Shown here: positions 48,943 through 63,648 of the stretch, one piece after another
How positions within the stretch are numbered: position 1 is the first letter of the stretch
Layout: every line of letters begins with the position of its first letter
Assembly (NCBI GenBank): GCA_905250115.1
Contig: CAJNOI010000075.1
Span: 215,325-279,324, forward strand
Length of the DNA stretch: 64,000 nucleotides
From: Adineta steineri
Lineage: Eukaryota > Rotifera > Eurotatoria > Adinetida > Adinetidae
Direction of reading: 5' to 3'
Position numbers and translations under genes: made by a program
The notes under the pieces: generated by a model
Seen by the model: only the letters and a program-made list of their open reading frames with translations
What the model was told of the DNA's origin: nothing
Databases searched by the model: none

Positions 48943-49048
48943 AAATTATTTTGTGTTAAAAGAGAAGAATATGAATCGATTTCTTTTAATGAAAATCTTA
49001 CCTAAAAACCATATAAATCTTTGAAAATCAATAGAAAAAAGAAGGGTG
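48943..49048 (+). repeat. Dispersed ~105-bp repeat, copy 2
   Basis: Close match to 45064-45166 in the same orientation, again followed directly by a G/T-rich foldback. Differences are scattered single bases. Confidence 0.85.
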
Positions 49049-49110
49049 CAGGTGTGCGTTAAGAGGAGATAGGTATACTCACATTCACACTCTTACCCAC
49101 ACCATCAAGA
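49049..49110. repeat. G/T-rich foldback, short
   Basis: GGTGTGCG-type left arm and CACATTCACACTCTTACCCA right arm around AAGAGGAGATAGGTATACT. It is weaker than its relatives. Confidence 0.6.
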
Positions 49111-49646
49111 ACTTTTTTAGTATATGTAAGTTCTATGATTTAGTAAAAAAATGTATCTTTAATTTGATACTAACAGTTATTTGTAGATACAATTACTGAT
49201 CTTATATACTTTCTGAATAAACTTATTATTGTAGACATACTCGCAATAATTATGCTCATATTCAATTCTAATAAAAAAGGAATCAAAAATACATTAGATA
49301 TTCATGAATTTATTATTGTATTAAATAGTTCTTTCAATGTAATTGTTAAAAATACAAAAACGATTTCGTAAACACATCAGATCTTCATATCACGAAAAAA
49401 ACAACAAGAATAACTTATTATAGAAAGAGAAAAGAATTTTGTTCATTAGAAAAAAAGAAGAGAAAAATTAGAAGGATATAGAAAGTTATACTTCCAAGAG
49501 AAGAAATCTTTCGGTTGCCGTTGTCTCTCCCACAAAATAGTTAAGAAGAGTTGAACAACAATGAGAGAATTAACTGCTCTTAGTTGTGATAAATAGAAAT
49601 ATAGTTGATCTGTTCGTGATGTGTGTTTTCGAAGGTGCTGCATTTG

Positions 49647-51293
<1,647 letters not shown>

Positions 51294-51388
51294 TATTAAA
51301 AATGAAGCAGTAGTTTTGAATAGAAAATAAGAATTTGAATCAGTAAAAAGCGTATGTGAATGAAAGTAATGGAGTTTACAACACAATG

Positions 51389-51402
51389 GTATATATATAT
51401 GA
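51389..51402 (-). promoter_or_regulatory. TATA-like element of eEF1A
   Basis: The minus strand reads CATATATATATACC about 100 bp upstream of the eEF1A start codon, followed by a pyrimidine-containing leader. The position suits a TATA box with a short 5' UTR. It could also be a chance AT run in this AT-rich genome. Confidence 0.4.
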
Positions 51403-54400
51403 ATATCTTGCGTAAGAATTATAAAATATTTCGGCGATGATGAAATGTCTTATCACTAGGAAAAAAACCTATGACTCGATGCAAAGTCTATTGTGTGCAT
51501 AGTTAGAAAAATAAAGAAAGGGAGAATTTTTTTAAATATTTATCTTATTGTTTCTTTATCAGGTTAAGAAGTTATAACTACTTTGAATGTTCTATATCTA
51601 CGTAAGTAATATCAGAAAAGAGAAAAATAAAAATAAAAAAGCATGAAAAGAAGAAAACGAGAAGAGAAAGCATGTCTAGACATAAGTGTAACGAGTGATA
51701 AAACCAATAAATCTATATATATATATAAAAAATGCTGGGTGTGGGTGAGAGTGTGCCGAGTGGGTGGGTAGGTGGATGAGAGTGAGAACGTGAATGGGTG
51801 AGTGAGATTGTGAACATGGTGCTAGTAGGAGTAGTTGTGTGTGTTGATGGAAAACAGTCGTATCCATACTTCAAATCCTCACTCACATCCTTATAATTTG
51901 TGTAACTTGACAAGATAATGTTGTTTAAACACAAAATACATATATTCCTTTATTTTTATAGTTAAATATATGAAACAGGGAGAAAATTGTTTAAATTAGT
52001 TGTTATTTTGTAGGAAAAGAATGAAAATGATAAAAGAGAACAATATTGTATATCATTTTCGACAATATTCATCATAGAAGCGTCTGAAAATGGAGTGCAA
52101 CATAAGTTTATCGTGGAAGAAAAACACAATACATAAGTTTTATGAGTAAATCAAATTTTATCTATTGTTTTCTATAATAAAAAATGCGCTTATGAAAATT
52201 TTTCTTGTTTGTTTATCTCTACGAAATGCGATGTGGATAATGAATCAGCGAGATAATTAAGTAGTAAACCATTAGCGTTCTTTCAACATATATTTATTTA
52301 AATTCTCGATTTATATGAACTCATCTATTGAATTAGTGTCACTTACATTTTGATCAGTATATAAATATAACTCAATTTTAGGATGATTGTGAATGTTAAA
52401 ATCATGTTTTTGATGTCGAGTGAAACTCGAATCAACTCAACAGAGATTTATGAGACTATTCTATTTTGTTTTACATTTCTTTGATATTATTCCAGTAAAT
52501 CGGAAATTATGTAATAGAATCGCGCACGCACTTCATAAATATATTTACTCAGCATTGCATAGATATGTGATAGTCTTTCTGTTCTATATAACTAAAAGTT
52601 TTTATGAAATAATGCATACTATACAGCAGTGATGTCAACATAAAAAGAAATCAATCAAACATTTTTCCTAGAAGAATATTTTCTTGATTTAATTGAATAT
52701 TTTTTTTATTGAAAATAAATTCTATTTAGATAAAATGTATTCTGAAACTATTTGAACTTGCAGATAGATACAGATTACTTCAGAAATATTTCAATTTCGA
52801 CTAAATATAATTGTTATATAATTTCAATTAATTATTGAAAACTTATCCAAAGAGATATATTCGATTGAATGATTCTGCTAGAACTCAATATTGAAGTGTT
52901 AATATCACTAATATATTTATCATTTATTAATCGATTCTAATTTAATTTGTAAACGGCAAATTGAACGCATATAATATTTGCTTGAATAATTTCACTCAAT
53001 AATAAGGATAACTCTCATATGTCGTTATGGAAAAGTATAAAATAACAGCGTACATCCCTAGATTTTTACTAAATTATGATAAAATATTTCTTTATTTGTT
53101 ATGTATCGATCACAGAGTGATGATGCTCTTCTATTTTGATGAATTTTTAAGTGCATTTAGTCTTATTACAGTAATATACTATTAACAAAAGAAATATTTT
53201 GTGAGAATAGTTCGAATGCATACTGTTCTATTGAACCTCTTAAACTGATAAAAAAATAATGTCAGTTGTATTAGAAATTCACTAGATATTTATTCGATAT
53301 TTAATCCATCAAGAACTTCTTTTAATAATTATCTCATTTCCTGCACGTCAATTAATCCATATGGCAATAGTTTTTCTTATTATATAAACAAAAATTAATT
53401 CATCTGGAATATTATAATTAGAAAGAGATATTCAAATCAGCATTTCTTTCTCTTTCTAAACAGTCGAGAATATATTCTATAAATAATACTTAATTTTTTA
53501 ATATTTATATTAAGTATTAAAAAAAGCAAACATTATTCAACATGCAATAATAAAGAGGGCACAATGATATTTATATCACTTTTTACTCCTAATGTCAAAT
53601 CTGTATCTATCAAAATTCAATTGATATAGATGAGATTATTGTCTTAAATATTTTCCAATTTCTTCAATAAAAATCAAACTTTCTATTTATAAAACAAATA
53701 GGTATTTTTATCTTATTCAAGCTTATAATAATGAGTAGATTTCTTGTCTATTGATATTCGAAAATCAAATGAGAACTTTATATTATAATATTTATTATTT
53801 ATAAATACAGTTATCATACATGATAGGTTATAAATAATGTTATTATAACCTTCATTGTCGTATAATTAAGAACATTTGAAATAATATTTATTTTCCATTA
53901 GAAAATAGATAGAAGCCCAGTAAAAAAAACCTATTAATTAAAGTAATCACCATCATGATGGTTGTTATTAATAATCAGTTCGTTTTTTTTTCATATGACA
54001 TAAAGCTGTATAATATAAAATTTAATTAACTATTATTGCTAAAAAAAAACTTATCAGACAGTACTATTATTATGAACATTAATTTGATATACTATATTAT
54101 TATATATAACATTACAAAGTTCATCTAGTAAATAAGTATATATTTTTTTGTATGAATTTAAATTTATTGAGAAAAACTAACTGAGTTTTATATCCAACAA
54201 GATCGTGTTTTTTTATTATTGTATTTTGCTAATGGTTCTTAAGATGAAAGTGTTTTGTTCGATTGGTTTGTGCCGAAAATAAGATCATTTGAAAGAAAAG
54301 AAAGATAAATATAGTAAATTAAATCATATATCATAAGTATCTCAACTCAAGTATCATATCTTCTGTTTTTTTTGTGCTAGCAATTATTTATTTTTTAAGT

Positions 54401-55792
54401 ATATACTAATGTTAAAAGATGAGTACTCGTCTTTTTCATCAGACGAGATACATGTTCAATAGACATGTAAGAATCATTTTCATAGATATTTAATCAAATT
54501 TTAATGAGATAAACCTACAACGTCATTCATTACCAAGTATAAATATAAGTTACTTCACGTGTTTCGACATAGATACTATCTTACAATGTACTTTGTTCCT
54601 TCACGTGGGTTGAACTATTTAAATAATAGCTCTTGAAATCCATTCATAAGATTGTTTTCTTATAAATTACCTTCATAATATATTATATGTATGTCTCTTT
54701 TTGTTTTATGTATTAGCATGATACTTTATTCTATTAGTAGAATTCTAATTTATATATGATACATATGTGTTGCACTGGTTGTTTATATAATGACAATAAC
54801 TATAGAAGAAAATATAATGTAATTGACTTTGTATGTATTGTCAAAGATAATAAAGTAAATGGCAAAGAAGAAAAAGATATATAGAGAAAGACAGTAATGA
54901 TTTATTGTCCACCTCCGCGTTTTCTTACTAATCGAAGTACCAAGACATATATTCCCTGCTGTTTTTCACATCATCAACATATAACAAAACAAAATCATTA
55001 GGAATAACGAAATTGTATTTATTTAACTGCTGAAAAAATTTATAAAATGTGCATCAATCATTTCTTTATTTACTATGCTTAGAATATTATTTGTTGATAT
55101 ACAATACTGATCAAGCTTCTTTTTTTTTTGTTCCTGGATTTTTTTGCTTATCATTAATTAATAATAAAAGGATGAATGTTCTAATTATACTTGTCATACC
55201 CTTTCCGTAGCAAAAGATAGACGTATAATAATTCTTTCATTTTCTAAAGTAGAGTAAAAGTTATTTTGTACAGCCTTTTTCTACATTCGATAAAAGAAGT
55301 CTGGTTTATAAATATATACCCTGGAGAGAAACTCTGTCCTGTTGATATATATATTCCTTGAAAAAAGGCGTTCACTCCCTTGAAAAATATCTAACTGCGC
55401 TGCTGTCGGATGCGCGTCGTCGATAGTGCTTATAATGTTTTTCTCTTTCTTATGTTACACAACGATACAGATGATCGTGTCAATAATATGAGATGCATAT
55501 AATTTAATTTCCTTTTTCTATTCAAATTACAATTCGAAACAACTATCAGACATGTCTGATGATATGCACGTATGTGTTCACTTTCTTTATTTACTCATCA
55601 AGAACTAAAGATACATAGTAATTTCATTATAAAAAAAAAACGAATTCATAAATCAATAATTAGACACTGAATTGGATACTATTATGAATAACAAAAAGAA
55701 AAGGCTGACAAAAACTTGTAGAACAACATTGAATAACATTGATAAGATGTTGAATGTGGACGGAAAAAAATGAACATAATATATATTTGTTA
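51403..55792. other. Intergenic, no certain gene
   Basis: 4.4 kb upstream of eEF1A and downstream of the GPCR. A G/T-rich foldback-like tract lies at 51733-51898. From 51.9 to 54.9 kb I see only AT-rich sequence. Two short minus-strand frames, ending at 54907 and at about 55111, look like possible terminal exons but lack supporting exons upstream. Confidence 0.5.
51733..51898. repeat. G/T-rich tract with partial inverted arm
   Basis: About 100 bp of GGGTGTGGGTGAGAG-type sequence, then GTAGTTGTGTGTGTTGATGG and a short C/A-rich right arm (CAAATCCTCACTCACATCC). It is the longest and most irregular member of the foldback family. Confidence 0.7.
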
Positions 55793-57119
55793 TCATGTCT
55801 CAATAAATGATTTTAAATTAGATGCTGGCACGAATGTATTTTCAGGTCCATTAATTATATTTCTTTTATAATATCTTGATGAATGTTGATATGATTGTCC
55901 ATGTCCAACTAGAATAATTCGTGGTTTACAACCATTTCTTAACATAAATAATCGATTTTTAAATTCTTCTCGATATATTCGTGATAGAAGACAATTTGTA
56001 TAAAAACGTGTTGCTGATATTAAATACCACGAAAGATAAATTATTACAATCAATAATCGTGTTACGTTTGATTGTTTAACAAATGCTGAATATTTTTCAA
56101 ATAGATATGCGATTTCAGTAATAATATGAACAATAATAAATGGTGCAACATTAATTGATATTAATATAATCATTTGAGTATCTAAACCGGAACGTCGTGG
56201 ACGCACACTCGCTGCATAATTTGGTAAATGATTTTGACTACTTTGCTTTTGATAATGATTTGTATTATTAACAATCGTTGTCGTCGATGGCGGACTCATC
56301 AATGAAGTTGATACACGACTTGTTACTGCTGTTGAATTAATATTACTATTAGCTGTTGAGTTTAAATTTGTAACTATCGAAGATTTTGAAGGTTTAGCAG
56401 CAAGTATTTGTCGTGGCGTTGATGTACGAAAACGTTTTTTTAGATGAAGTGTTATTAAACATGTACGACTAATTGATATAAGAATAATTGCAATTGGTAC
56501 GATCATATAAATAGTTATATAAATAATATGTATAAATATGTCACAAAATACTCTTTTGTGTTGACATTTATCATCGAAACATGCGAATACGTAAATTATA
56601 TTTTGTATAAGACTTAATATTAATGCTATTAAACATAAAATAATAAATCTTTTTCTTGTACATAATGAATGGCTTTTTGTTGGCCATTCAACTTTCATCC
56701 AACGATCCAGAGATATAAAAGCAAATATCCAAGAAAATCCAAAATAAAGTTCATAATTACAACTAAAAAAAGTAAGGTTAAAGTTTATCGATAAAATATT
56801 ATTTTAAAACTTACATTGTAAAGAATCGACACCAATGTATAGATAATGTAAATACATCTATACCATAGATAACATTAAGAAAATATTGTAAACTAGCAAA
56901 TAAATTAAATATATCAACCAATGCCATAATAAGAAATAAAAAACCAGTGGAATGACGACGAAGTTTTTTTGAGCTAAATGTTACAATTGATAGTATACAA
57001 CCAGTATAACCAATGAGATAGAGAATAATACAAATAACTGCAATAAGTATACGTAAACTAGGAATATTCACATAATTATGAAGTGGAGATGTTGTAGTAT
57101 TATTCATTCCAAAATTCAT
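55793..57119 (-). CDS. Rhodopsin-family GPCR (orphan)
   Basis: Two exons, 57119-56815 and 56762-55793, join in frame to 424 residues. The N-terminus is short with an Asn-glycosylation site (NNTT). Seven hydrophobic helices can be placed: LRILIAVICIILYLIGYTG (TM1), LFLIMALVDIFNLFASL (TM2), a TM3 ending SLDRWMKV (DRW in place of DRY), RFIILCLIALILSLI (TM4), IYMIVPIAIILISI (TM5), MIILISINVAPFIIVHII (TM6) and LLIVIIYLSWYLISATRFY (TM7, with NPxxY not conserved). A long Ser/Thr/Asn-rich third intracellular loop separates TM5 and TM6. Overall it resembles invertebrate orphan receptors of the peptide type. Ligand and coupling cannot be told from sequence. Confidence 0.85.
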
Positions 57120-59854
57120 GATGAAGATACTAGATACATAAACTTATCTATAAATATATGTGAAGTTTTTTGACTTCTTTATTGCAAAGAAGATCTATGT
57201 GTGGGGAAAAAGAAACTAGGAAGCGAGATAAATAGAAAAAGAAAAAAAGAAACGGAAATTTTGAGAGAAGAAAAGAGTTGTTGGAGATATATCTTTTTTT
57301 CTTTTCCTTTTTTTTCTCTCTGCATCAATTATCTTTATTTCAGTCATAGACAAAGATCAAGAACTACCGATATATTATAATACTTTCGGTTTATAATATC
57401 GAAAATTTTAGGATTTCCGATGTACCGGAGTTTTGCTTTTGAAAAGAAAAAAATCTATTATAGATTACGGTATGATGTGTTTGATCTGAATATGTAATTA
57501 GAATAAGATATATATATGCATGCAAAAGTATATGAGAGGAATATGTTATAGCTATGCAACATTAACAACTGTGTATATCTTATCTATAAGCTTTATATGG
57601 AAGATATAATCTACTTGTCGACATACGAGTTGCATAGCAATGAATATAAAAAGAAAAATTTCTTATTATTAAATCGATTGTTTTTTTAAACTTTTCTTTG
57701 TTATTAAGAACAAAGTTTTACCTCATTCATTTTTGTTAGATTAAATATATATATGCCTGGTTATGAAAATTTACCTGGGTAAATGCTAATCGGAAGGAAT
57801 TCTCTTTTCATTCATCAATAACATCAATCTTAGTCTATTCATGTCAATAAATGGATATTAAATTAGTTTTTAATTCATTTTCTTTTCCTTTGATGTTTTG
57901 TTGTCATGTAGGTACCTTTGTTGCTTAGTTTTTAAGTATTCTAGATATTTTCTCGATCGACATATCTTTTGTTCTTACTTTTCATCAAATATTAAATGAA
58001 AATATTTCTTACCTTTCTCGTCAAGAAAAATTTTGTTACCGAAAAGTTTACTTATCAAACCTTAATAAATATTTTATAAAAATTTTAAATCTACTGTTAT
58101 TCACATATATATATTATTTAAATCGTCACTATGATTTTGTCTGGTGAATTATGTATATATTAGCAACTGCCTTTGTTTTCATATCATTCTCGCTATTATT
58201 ATCATTGGCATATGTTTGTCATTGTTATATATAGCCTAGAGGTGAAAGACGTCGAAGAGTTCGTCAATGGAAAAAAAACCGGAATGATGCCCGATAAATG
58301 AGTCTAGCAATAAAAGTTCATTGCCAAATATGAGTCTTCTATTTTATAGACAAACTTATGACGTCAACAATTGTTTACGAGAGTAATCGAAATAAAGCCG
58401 CATCTTATTATCAACAAGGCAAAGAAAGATTGACAGACTGGTTTGTCCTTTTAATATGAAATACCCCTATGGGTGGGTACATGAATATCTTTGCTGATTT
58501 CTCGCAGTATATATAGCACAAGAATAATAGTTAATATAGCTATTCATAATCATCTGAAAATTTATGAAATAAAAATTTGAAGAAGAACCTAATATTTATT
58601 TAAAAGAATTGTTTGCAGATAAATAGAAGATTATATTATTTTTCTCCGGAATAGTTTTCTTCCTACTCATACTTCCGTAATTACTTTTATTTATTATATC
58701 TACAATAATTTTTAACAATCTACCGAATTTATTTCACATCTATGCTAATATATATATAATACCACTAAAAGCAAATCTAAGGAAATAATTTTTTTTCTGT
58801 AAGAAATAACATGACTATATTTCAGATGTTATTTTAAAAACATAACATTAGCATCAGTTTATTTTTAAAAGAGTTGGTATACAAAAAATTAACTTACTTG
58901 AAGATATGATTTATGAAATTAAAGAATTGTTTGCTAGACAGTGTTATGCTACTTTCTAAAAATAAACAAAGTTTGTATTGAAATATTAATAACAGAATGA
59001 TGAATAAAATATTTTAAATCAGATGAATGTCTCATTATAATTCATAAAAAAAGCATTAAGCCTTTTTTTGAATAGAGAGGCGTTATATATATATATATAT
59101 ATAAAGTGTCAATGCAATCCGGAAAATAAAATAAGGTAACTGAGTGCTATAATATAAAAAATGATATTGAAGTGAATATATCCTTTAACCTTTTCAAGGT
59201 TGATTTAATGTCATTACAAAGAACTTCAAAATGAATATATACATCAGTAGATCTGAAAGGGTTAAAAAATTCTAAAGAAAAAAAAATTGCCTGTTTAATA
59301 ATGATATATATATTGTCAAAGAATTATTTCCGGTCTTGAAAAATATTATGTAAGTACAAGATTATCATAAACAAAGAAGAATTTTGCTTAAGCTAAAGAA
59401 ATAGATTTTTATCTCTATAATAAAAGAAGTGAATGTGATGAAATCTTCTTACAATTGATAAGAGTATTATTCCTATTCAATATTCACATTGCACTCTTGA
59501 GATTAAAGAAATATTTTGCTCTAATTGTTCTTGAGCATCACAGGACATAGTTCTAATAGATTAAATCATGTCGGTTTCTTCAAAAGAATTACCTTGCTCA
59601 TGGTTATTTATCAAAAAATGTGTATTCAGTTCAGTTAAACAAATATTGTATATATTAAAACAAAATCGAATCTTGAATAGCATACAAAATAAAGAAGAAG
59701 AAAAAGAACAGAATTTATATATATTTACTAGTACAAAGAGTAACAGAGCAAAATCATTGTATTCAAAATGCAACAATTATCATATCACGAAAAATTTTGT
59801 CAAGGTTTCAATAAATTTTCTATGGATTATATAAAATAATTTTCGTTTTTTTAG
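57120..59854. other. Intergenic, no certain gene
   Basis: 2.7 kb holding the GPCR promoter on the left and the missing 5' exon(s) of the 59.8 kb gene on the right. It contains a pyrimidine-rich run (57295-57325), an (AT)n run (59085-59103), a small frame at 58151-58297 interrupted by TAG, and an open plus frame at 59568-59834 whose link to the next exon is unclear. Confidence 0.5.
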
Positions 59855-60420
59855 CAAGACAAACTATTACTGATAAAGAAATTCATCGTTTAATTAAGAA
59901 ATATCATAATCGTCATCCAACATTTTCTATTGATATACAAGAACGAACATGTAAAACAATTATTCTTGCTTGTATTTATCATTATCGTCATATTGAAATA
60001 GATTTAAGATGTGAAAGTATTTATAATGATATATTACATAAATTTGAATCAAATTGGTCAACAGATAATGTTGAATATAAACAAATTCTTAATGATATTC
60101 TCACACGTTTAAATAGTTCATTAGCAAATCGATCACTTGATGATCAAATTGAATCGGTTATTGAACAAATAACTAAATATTTTACTCAATTAAAATCTAT
60201 CGATGAAGAAGAAGAACAGCAACAACAGACAGTAATAAGAACAAGAAATAGTTCAACATCGTCATCACCACCGCCACCAATAGAAATCGTTAAATATGAA
60301 CGATCACCTCAAAGTCGACGACAACAATTATTTGAACGATCATTATCATGGTCACAACCATTAACAAAACATCCGATTCGTAATAAAATAAATTCAATGT
60401 TAATTGAGAGAAAATTTTAA
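59855..60420 (+). CDS. 3' exon of an unknown protein
   Basis: A good acceptor (TTCGTTTTTTTAG, ending 59854) opens a 187-codon frame to TAA at 60418-60420, entered in phase 1. It begins RQTITDKEIHRLIKKYHN, is mostly helical with a conserved-looking CKTIILACIYHYRHIEI stretch, and ends in a disordered basic tail with SPPPP and repeated SRR/Q elements. The 5' exon is uncertain. The frame at 59568 has donors that could join (for example A|GTAACA near 59741) but none stands out. I recognise no domain. Confidence 0.6.
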
Positions 60421-62270
60421 AATTAAAAAAAAATAATAAATTTATCAGACACAATATGTTTTAACAGCATAGAAATATTAATATAGATATATATTGAAAA
60501 TAACTTCAAGCATATATGATTTATTTGTAACCTACAGAGATACTATATATAATGAAAAGTCAGCGCAAAGCTAATGTCATGTTGAATTATTCTATAAGAA
60601 AAATGACATTCGTATCAGTCATTTTATACTAATTTAGTTTGTCAGTATTAATTTGTAGAATATGAGAATATTTTCATCGTACGTTATATAAATTACAAAC
60701 TGTTTTAATTATCAGAAATTTCATTCTTCATGTTTTCGTTCAGGCTTTGAATATCAGATTTGTGAATAACCGAAGTAATTTTTAAACACAAAACAATATT
60801 CATAAGTCAAAGAATTTCATTAATAGTTTGAGCTCTGAAATAGATGACGAAGAATATATTAAAACTTCGACTGATCGATTCAAAATTAACTTTTGAAATA
60901 ATATTTTTTTTATCAAGAATATATATAGGAAAACAACGTTTACTTGACACAATCGACCAAAATAGAATTGTCACACATCGGATCATACACCTAGAGAGAG
61001 ATTGTAATGTGATAATTACAATTGTCAGAAAAATTAGTTTATTCTGAGTACAATATATATTATCGTAAATAAAAGAATTCTTCAACCTTGTCGACTAATA
61101 TATGAGTGTGTTTATGATAGCAAGGCGTTAAAATTATTTTTATATTGAAATCTGTTTTTGACATACTTGATTTGAGATTTGAAATCAGTTAAAAATAATT
61201 GAACATAAACAATATTAGGAAAAAAAATGTACACGATATTTTCGTGTAGTTACTAAATATAACAAGAATATGATGAAAAAATTTTTATATAGGGAGAACT
61301 ATCTATTGTATAACATGTAATAGTAATATTTTATTTTCTAGATAGACAAAAAATTAGATGAAAGATTTTTGGCGAATCCTAATAGAAAGGATTCATTCCT
61401 CTATGATCCTTGGACTTCATTAACACATCACTTGCTCTATTATTATTTATTGAAACTCATAAAAAATTAATTTTCATAAGTATTATTACCCATTATGATC
61501 TAGAAAACTTCAAAAAGATACTGAAAATAAATAATATATATTTGTATTAGAAAATTCTCTCTGATGACATGAGTTCATCGAGACAGCAAGCCAATGAGTA
61601 TATATTTTAAAATTACTGGAAAATTTTATAATTGTTTATAACACGTGCTAGAATACCCTCGATATTCGTTTTAATAACAATTACAATTAGAAAACTTGTT
61701 GATAATAATAATCATATTGAAAATAATTCTTTTCATATTTTAAATAAAATTTTTATTCTAAATATATATGTTGTATTCGATTATTCATGTTTTCGTTAAT
61801 GGAGGTGTACTCATGATATTTCTTGATGATTCATATAGTACTAGAGTCAGTTTATTTACGTACTGTTTTTGTATTGAATGAATAGAAATTAACACTTTTT
61901 GATTATACTTATATATAATCGTCCTTTTTTTATATACCTGATCTCATATATTATCGATTATGACGAATATAGGCAGAGGCGTTTACATGCTATAGTATGT
62001 CCTTTTTACATTTGAGTACTGGAAGGGTCCATATATAAATATATAACCGATCTTTTGTACAAAACTTTTCTTCATTACAAAACAACGACTACACTTGGCA
62101 AGTAGGAGTACCGTTGATTATTCACATCAAAAACTGTCATGAAATGATTTTTACTCAATATACCTTAATATTAGAAAAAATCCAATGCAAATAATTCCTT
62201 TCATATTCATTATCTATTTTTTTTGTCTTAGATCTTTACTAGTATATATATAAATTTAATACATCTATTT
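60421..62270. other. Intergenic, no gene recognised
   Basis: 1.85 kb of AT-rich DNA. Overlapping open frames on both strands at 60807-61085 have no signal peptide, domain or splice support. The dioxygenase promoter should lie at the right end. Confidence 0.55.
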
Positions 62271-63377
62271 ATGATGTTTATTCAACTTCTTATTCTTCTT
62301 TCTATTTGTTTTCATCATGTTCAAATGGATGATCTACCGCATTTAGGTAAGAGTTTTCTGCATACGATTTATTTTATATATTACAACTTTATCTTTTATC
62401 TAGCTGCTCGATGTAAACGTCAACTTTCTCGAGCATCGATATGCTTTCTCACACCACAAGCGACTGAAGGACCCTACTATTGGAATGCTACTATCCGACA
62501 AAATATTACGTTAGTATATTAAATGACATATTCTTATTGATAATTATGATTATAATATATAGAGAAGGAAAAGCTGGTATTCCACTTCGTTTATCAATAT
62601 CTGTTATTGATACGAATACTTGTGCTCCATTAGTAAATGCATTAGTTGATCTATGGCATTGTGATGCAGTTGGAATCTATTCACATTATATTGCAGCTAG
62701 TCAAGGTATTGCAGGTACTGGAAATGATAATGAAACATTTTTTCGAGGTATGTTTATTTCACATCAAACTATGTACATTGTTCATAAATATATATAAATA
62801 TTGATTATTGTTTATAGGACTTGCTTTAACAAATGCTAATGGTATAGCTATATTTGATACAATCTATCCGGGATGGTATTCAGGTCGAGCAACTCATATT
62901 CATATGAAAGTACATGTTGGTTCGAATGTAACAAGTAATTCAAGTGGAACATATTCTGGTGGACATGTATCTCATACTGGTCAATTATTTTTCAATGATA
63001 CATTGACAGATTCAGTAGCAACGATGTCACCCTATTCGACACATGTAATAACACGTACACGTAATTCAGAAGATGGTATTTATGCATCAGCAAATGGATC
63101 TGTTACAATTGTGTCAATAATACAAAATTCAGCAAATAATTATAGTGGAGCAGTAACTGTTGGTGTAAATTCAAGTGCCACACCAGCAGCAGTAGGTGGT
63201 GGTGAGATGGGACCAGGTATTGGACAGATGCCACCTATTCGAAATAATTTTTCAATAATTATGGCAAATATGACATCTGTAATTTTAACTACAACACTAG
63301 CATCTCATGTGGGAGCAGCTTCAGCTTTATATATGTCTTGTTCAACTATATTTTTTGCATTTTTACTTTATATTTAA
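62271..63377 (+). CDS. Secreted intradiol ring-cleavage dioxygenase
   Basis: Four exons, 62271-62346, 62404-62509, 62563-62747 and 62818-63377, join in frame to 308 residues. The N-terminus is a signal peptide (MMFIQLLILLSICFHHVQ). The catalytic domain has the non-haem iron ligands: Tyr in TEGPYYW, Tyr in WHCDAVGIYSHY, and two His in SGRATHIHMKVH, with TPQATEGPYY as the family signature. Such enzymes open catechol-type rings between the two hydroxyls (protocatechuate/catechol dioxygenase family). A Gly/Asn/Ser-rich tail ends in a hydrophobic C-terminus (STIFFAFLLYI), which suggests a GPI anchor or membrane tether. The family is mainly bacterial and fungal; in animals known cases, such as spider mites, were acquired horizontally. 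AATAAA lies at about 63499. Confidence 0.9.
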
Positions 63378-63648
63378 ATATATGTTATAGATATATTCAA
63401 TCATTGTAGTTATATGCGCTACTGAACAAGATAAAGAGATGTGAGGAATCGATTCTTTTGTAAAATAATATCAATATGAATAATATAAAAACGACATGAA
63501 AATAAAGTTGCTGATTTATTAAATATACTATGAATCAAAAAATAATCTTTCAATAAAACTATATACTATACATTGAATTTCACTATAAAAATCAACCTAT
63601 ATATCTACTGTTACAATCGAAACTAAATTTGAAAAAAAATTCTTGATA

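Noticed and set aside
54905-54963. Minus-strand possible last exon (GIYVLVLRLVRKRGGGQ then stop) after an AACAG acceptor
   Set aside because: More GC-rich than its surroundings and suggestive, but no upstream exon or domain was found and other frames are equally open.
55111-55230. Minus-strand short frame ending LLLLINDKQKNPGTKKKEA
   Set aside because: Looks like a membrane-protein tail, but it has no usable acceptor with normal intron length and no upstream exons.
60807-61085. Overlapping open frames on both strands
   Set aside because: Low-complexity hydrophobic translations without signal peptide logic, splice sites or domains.
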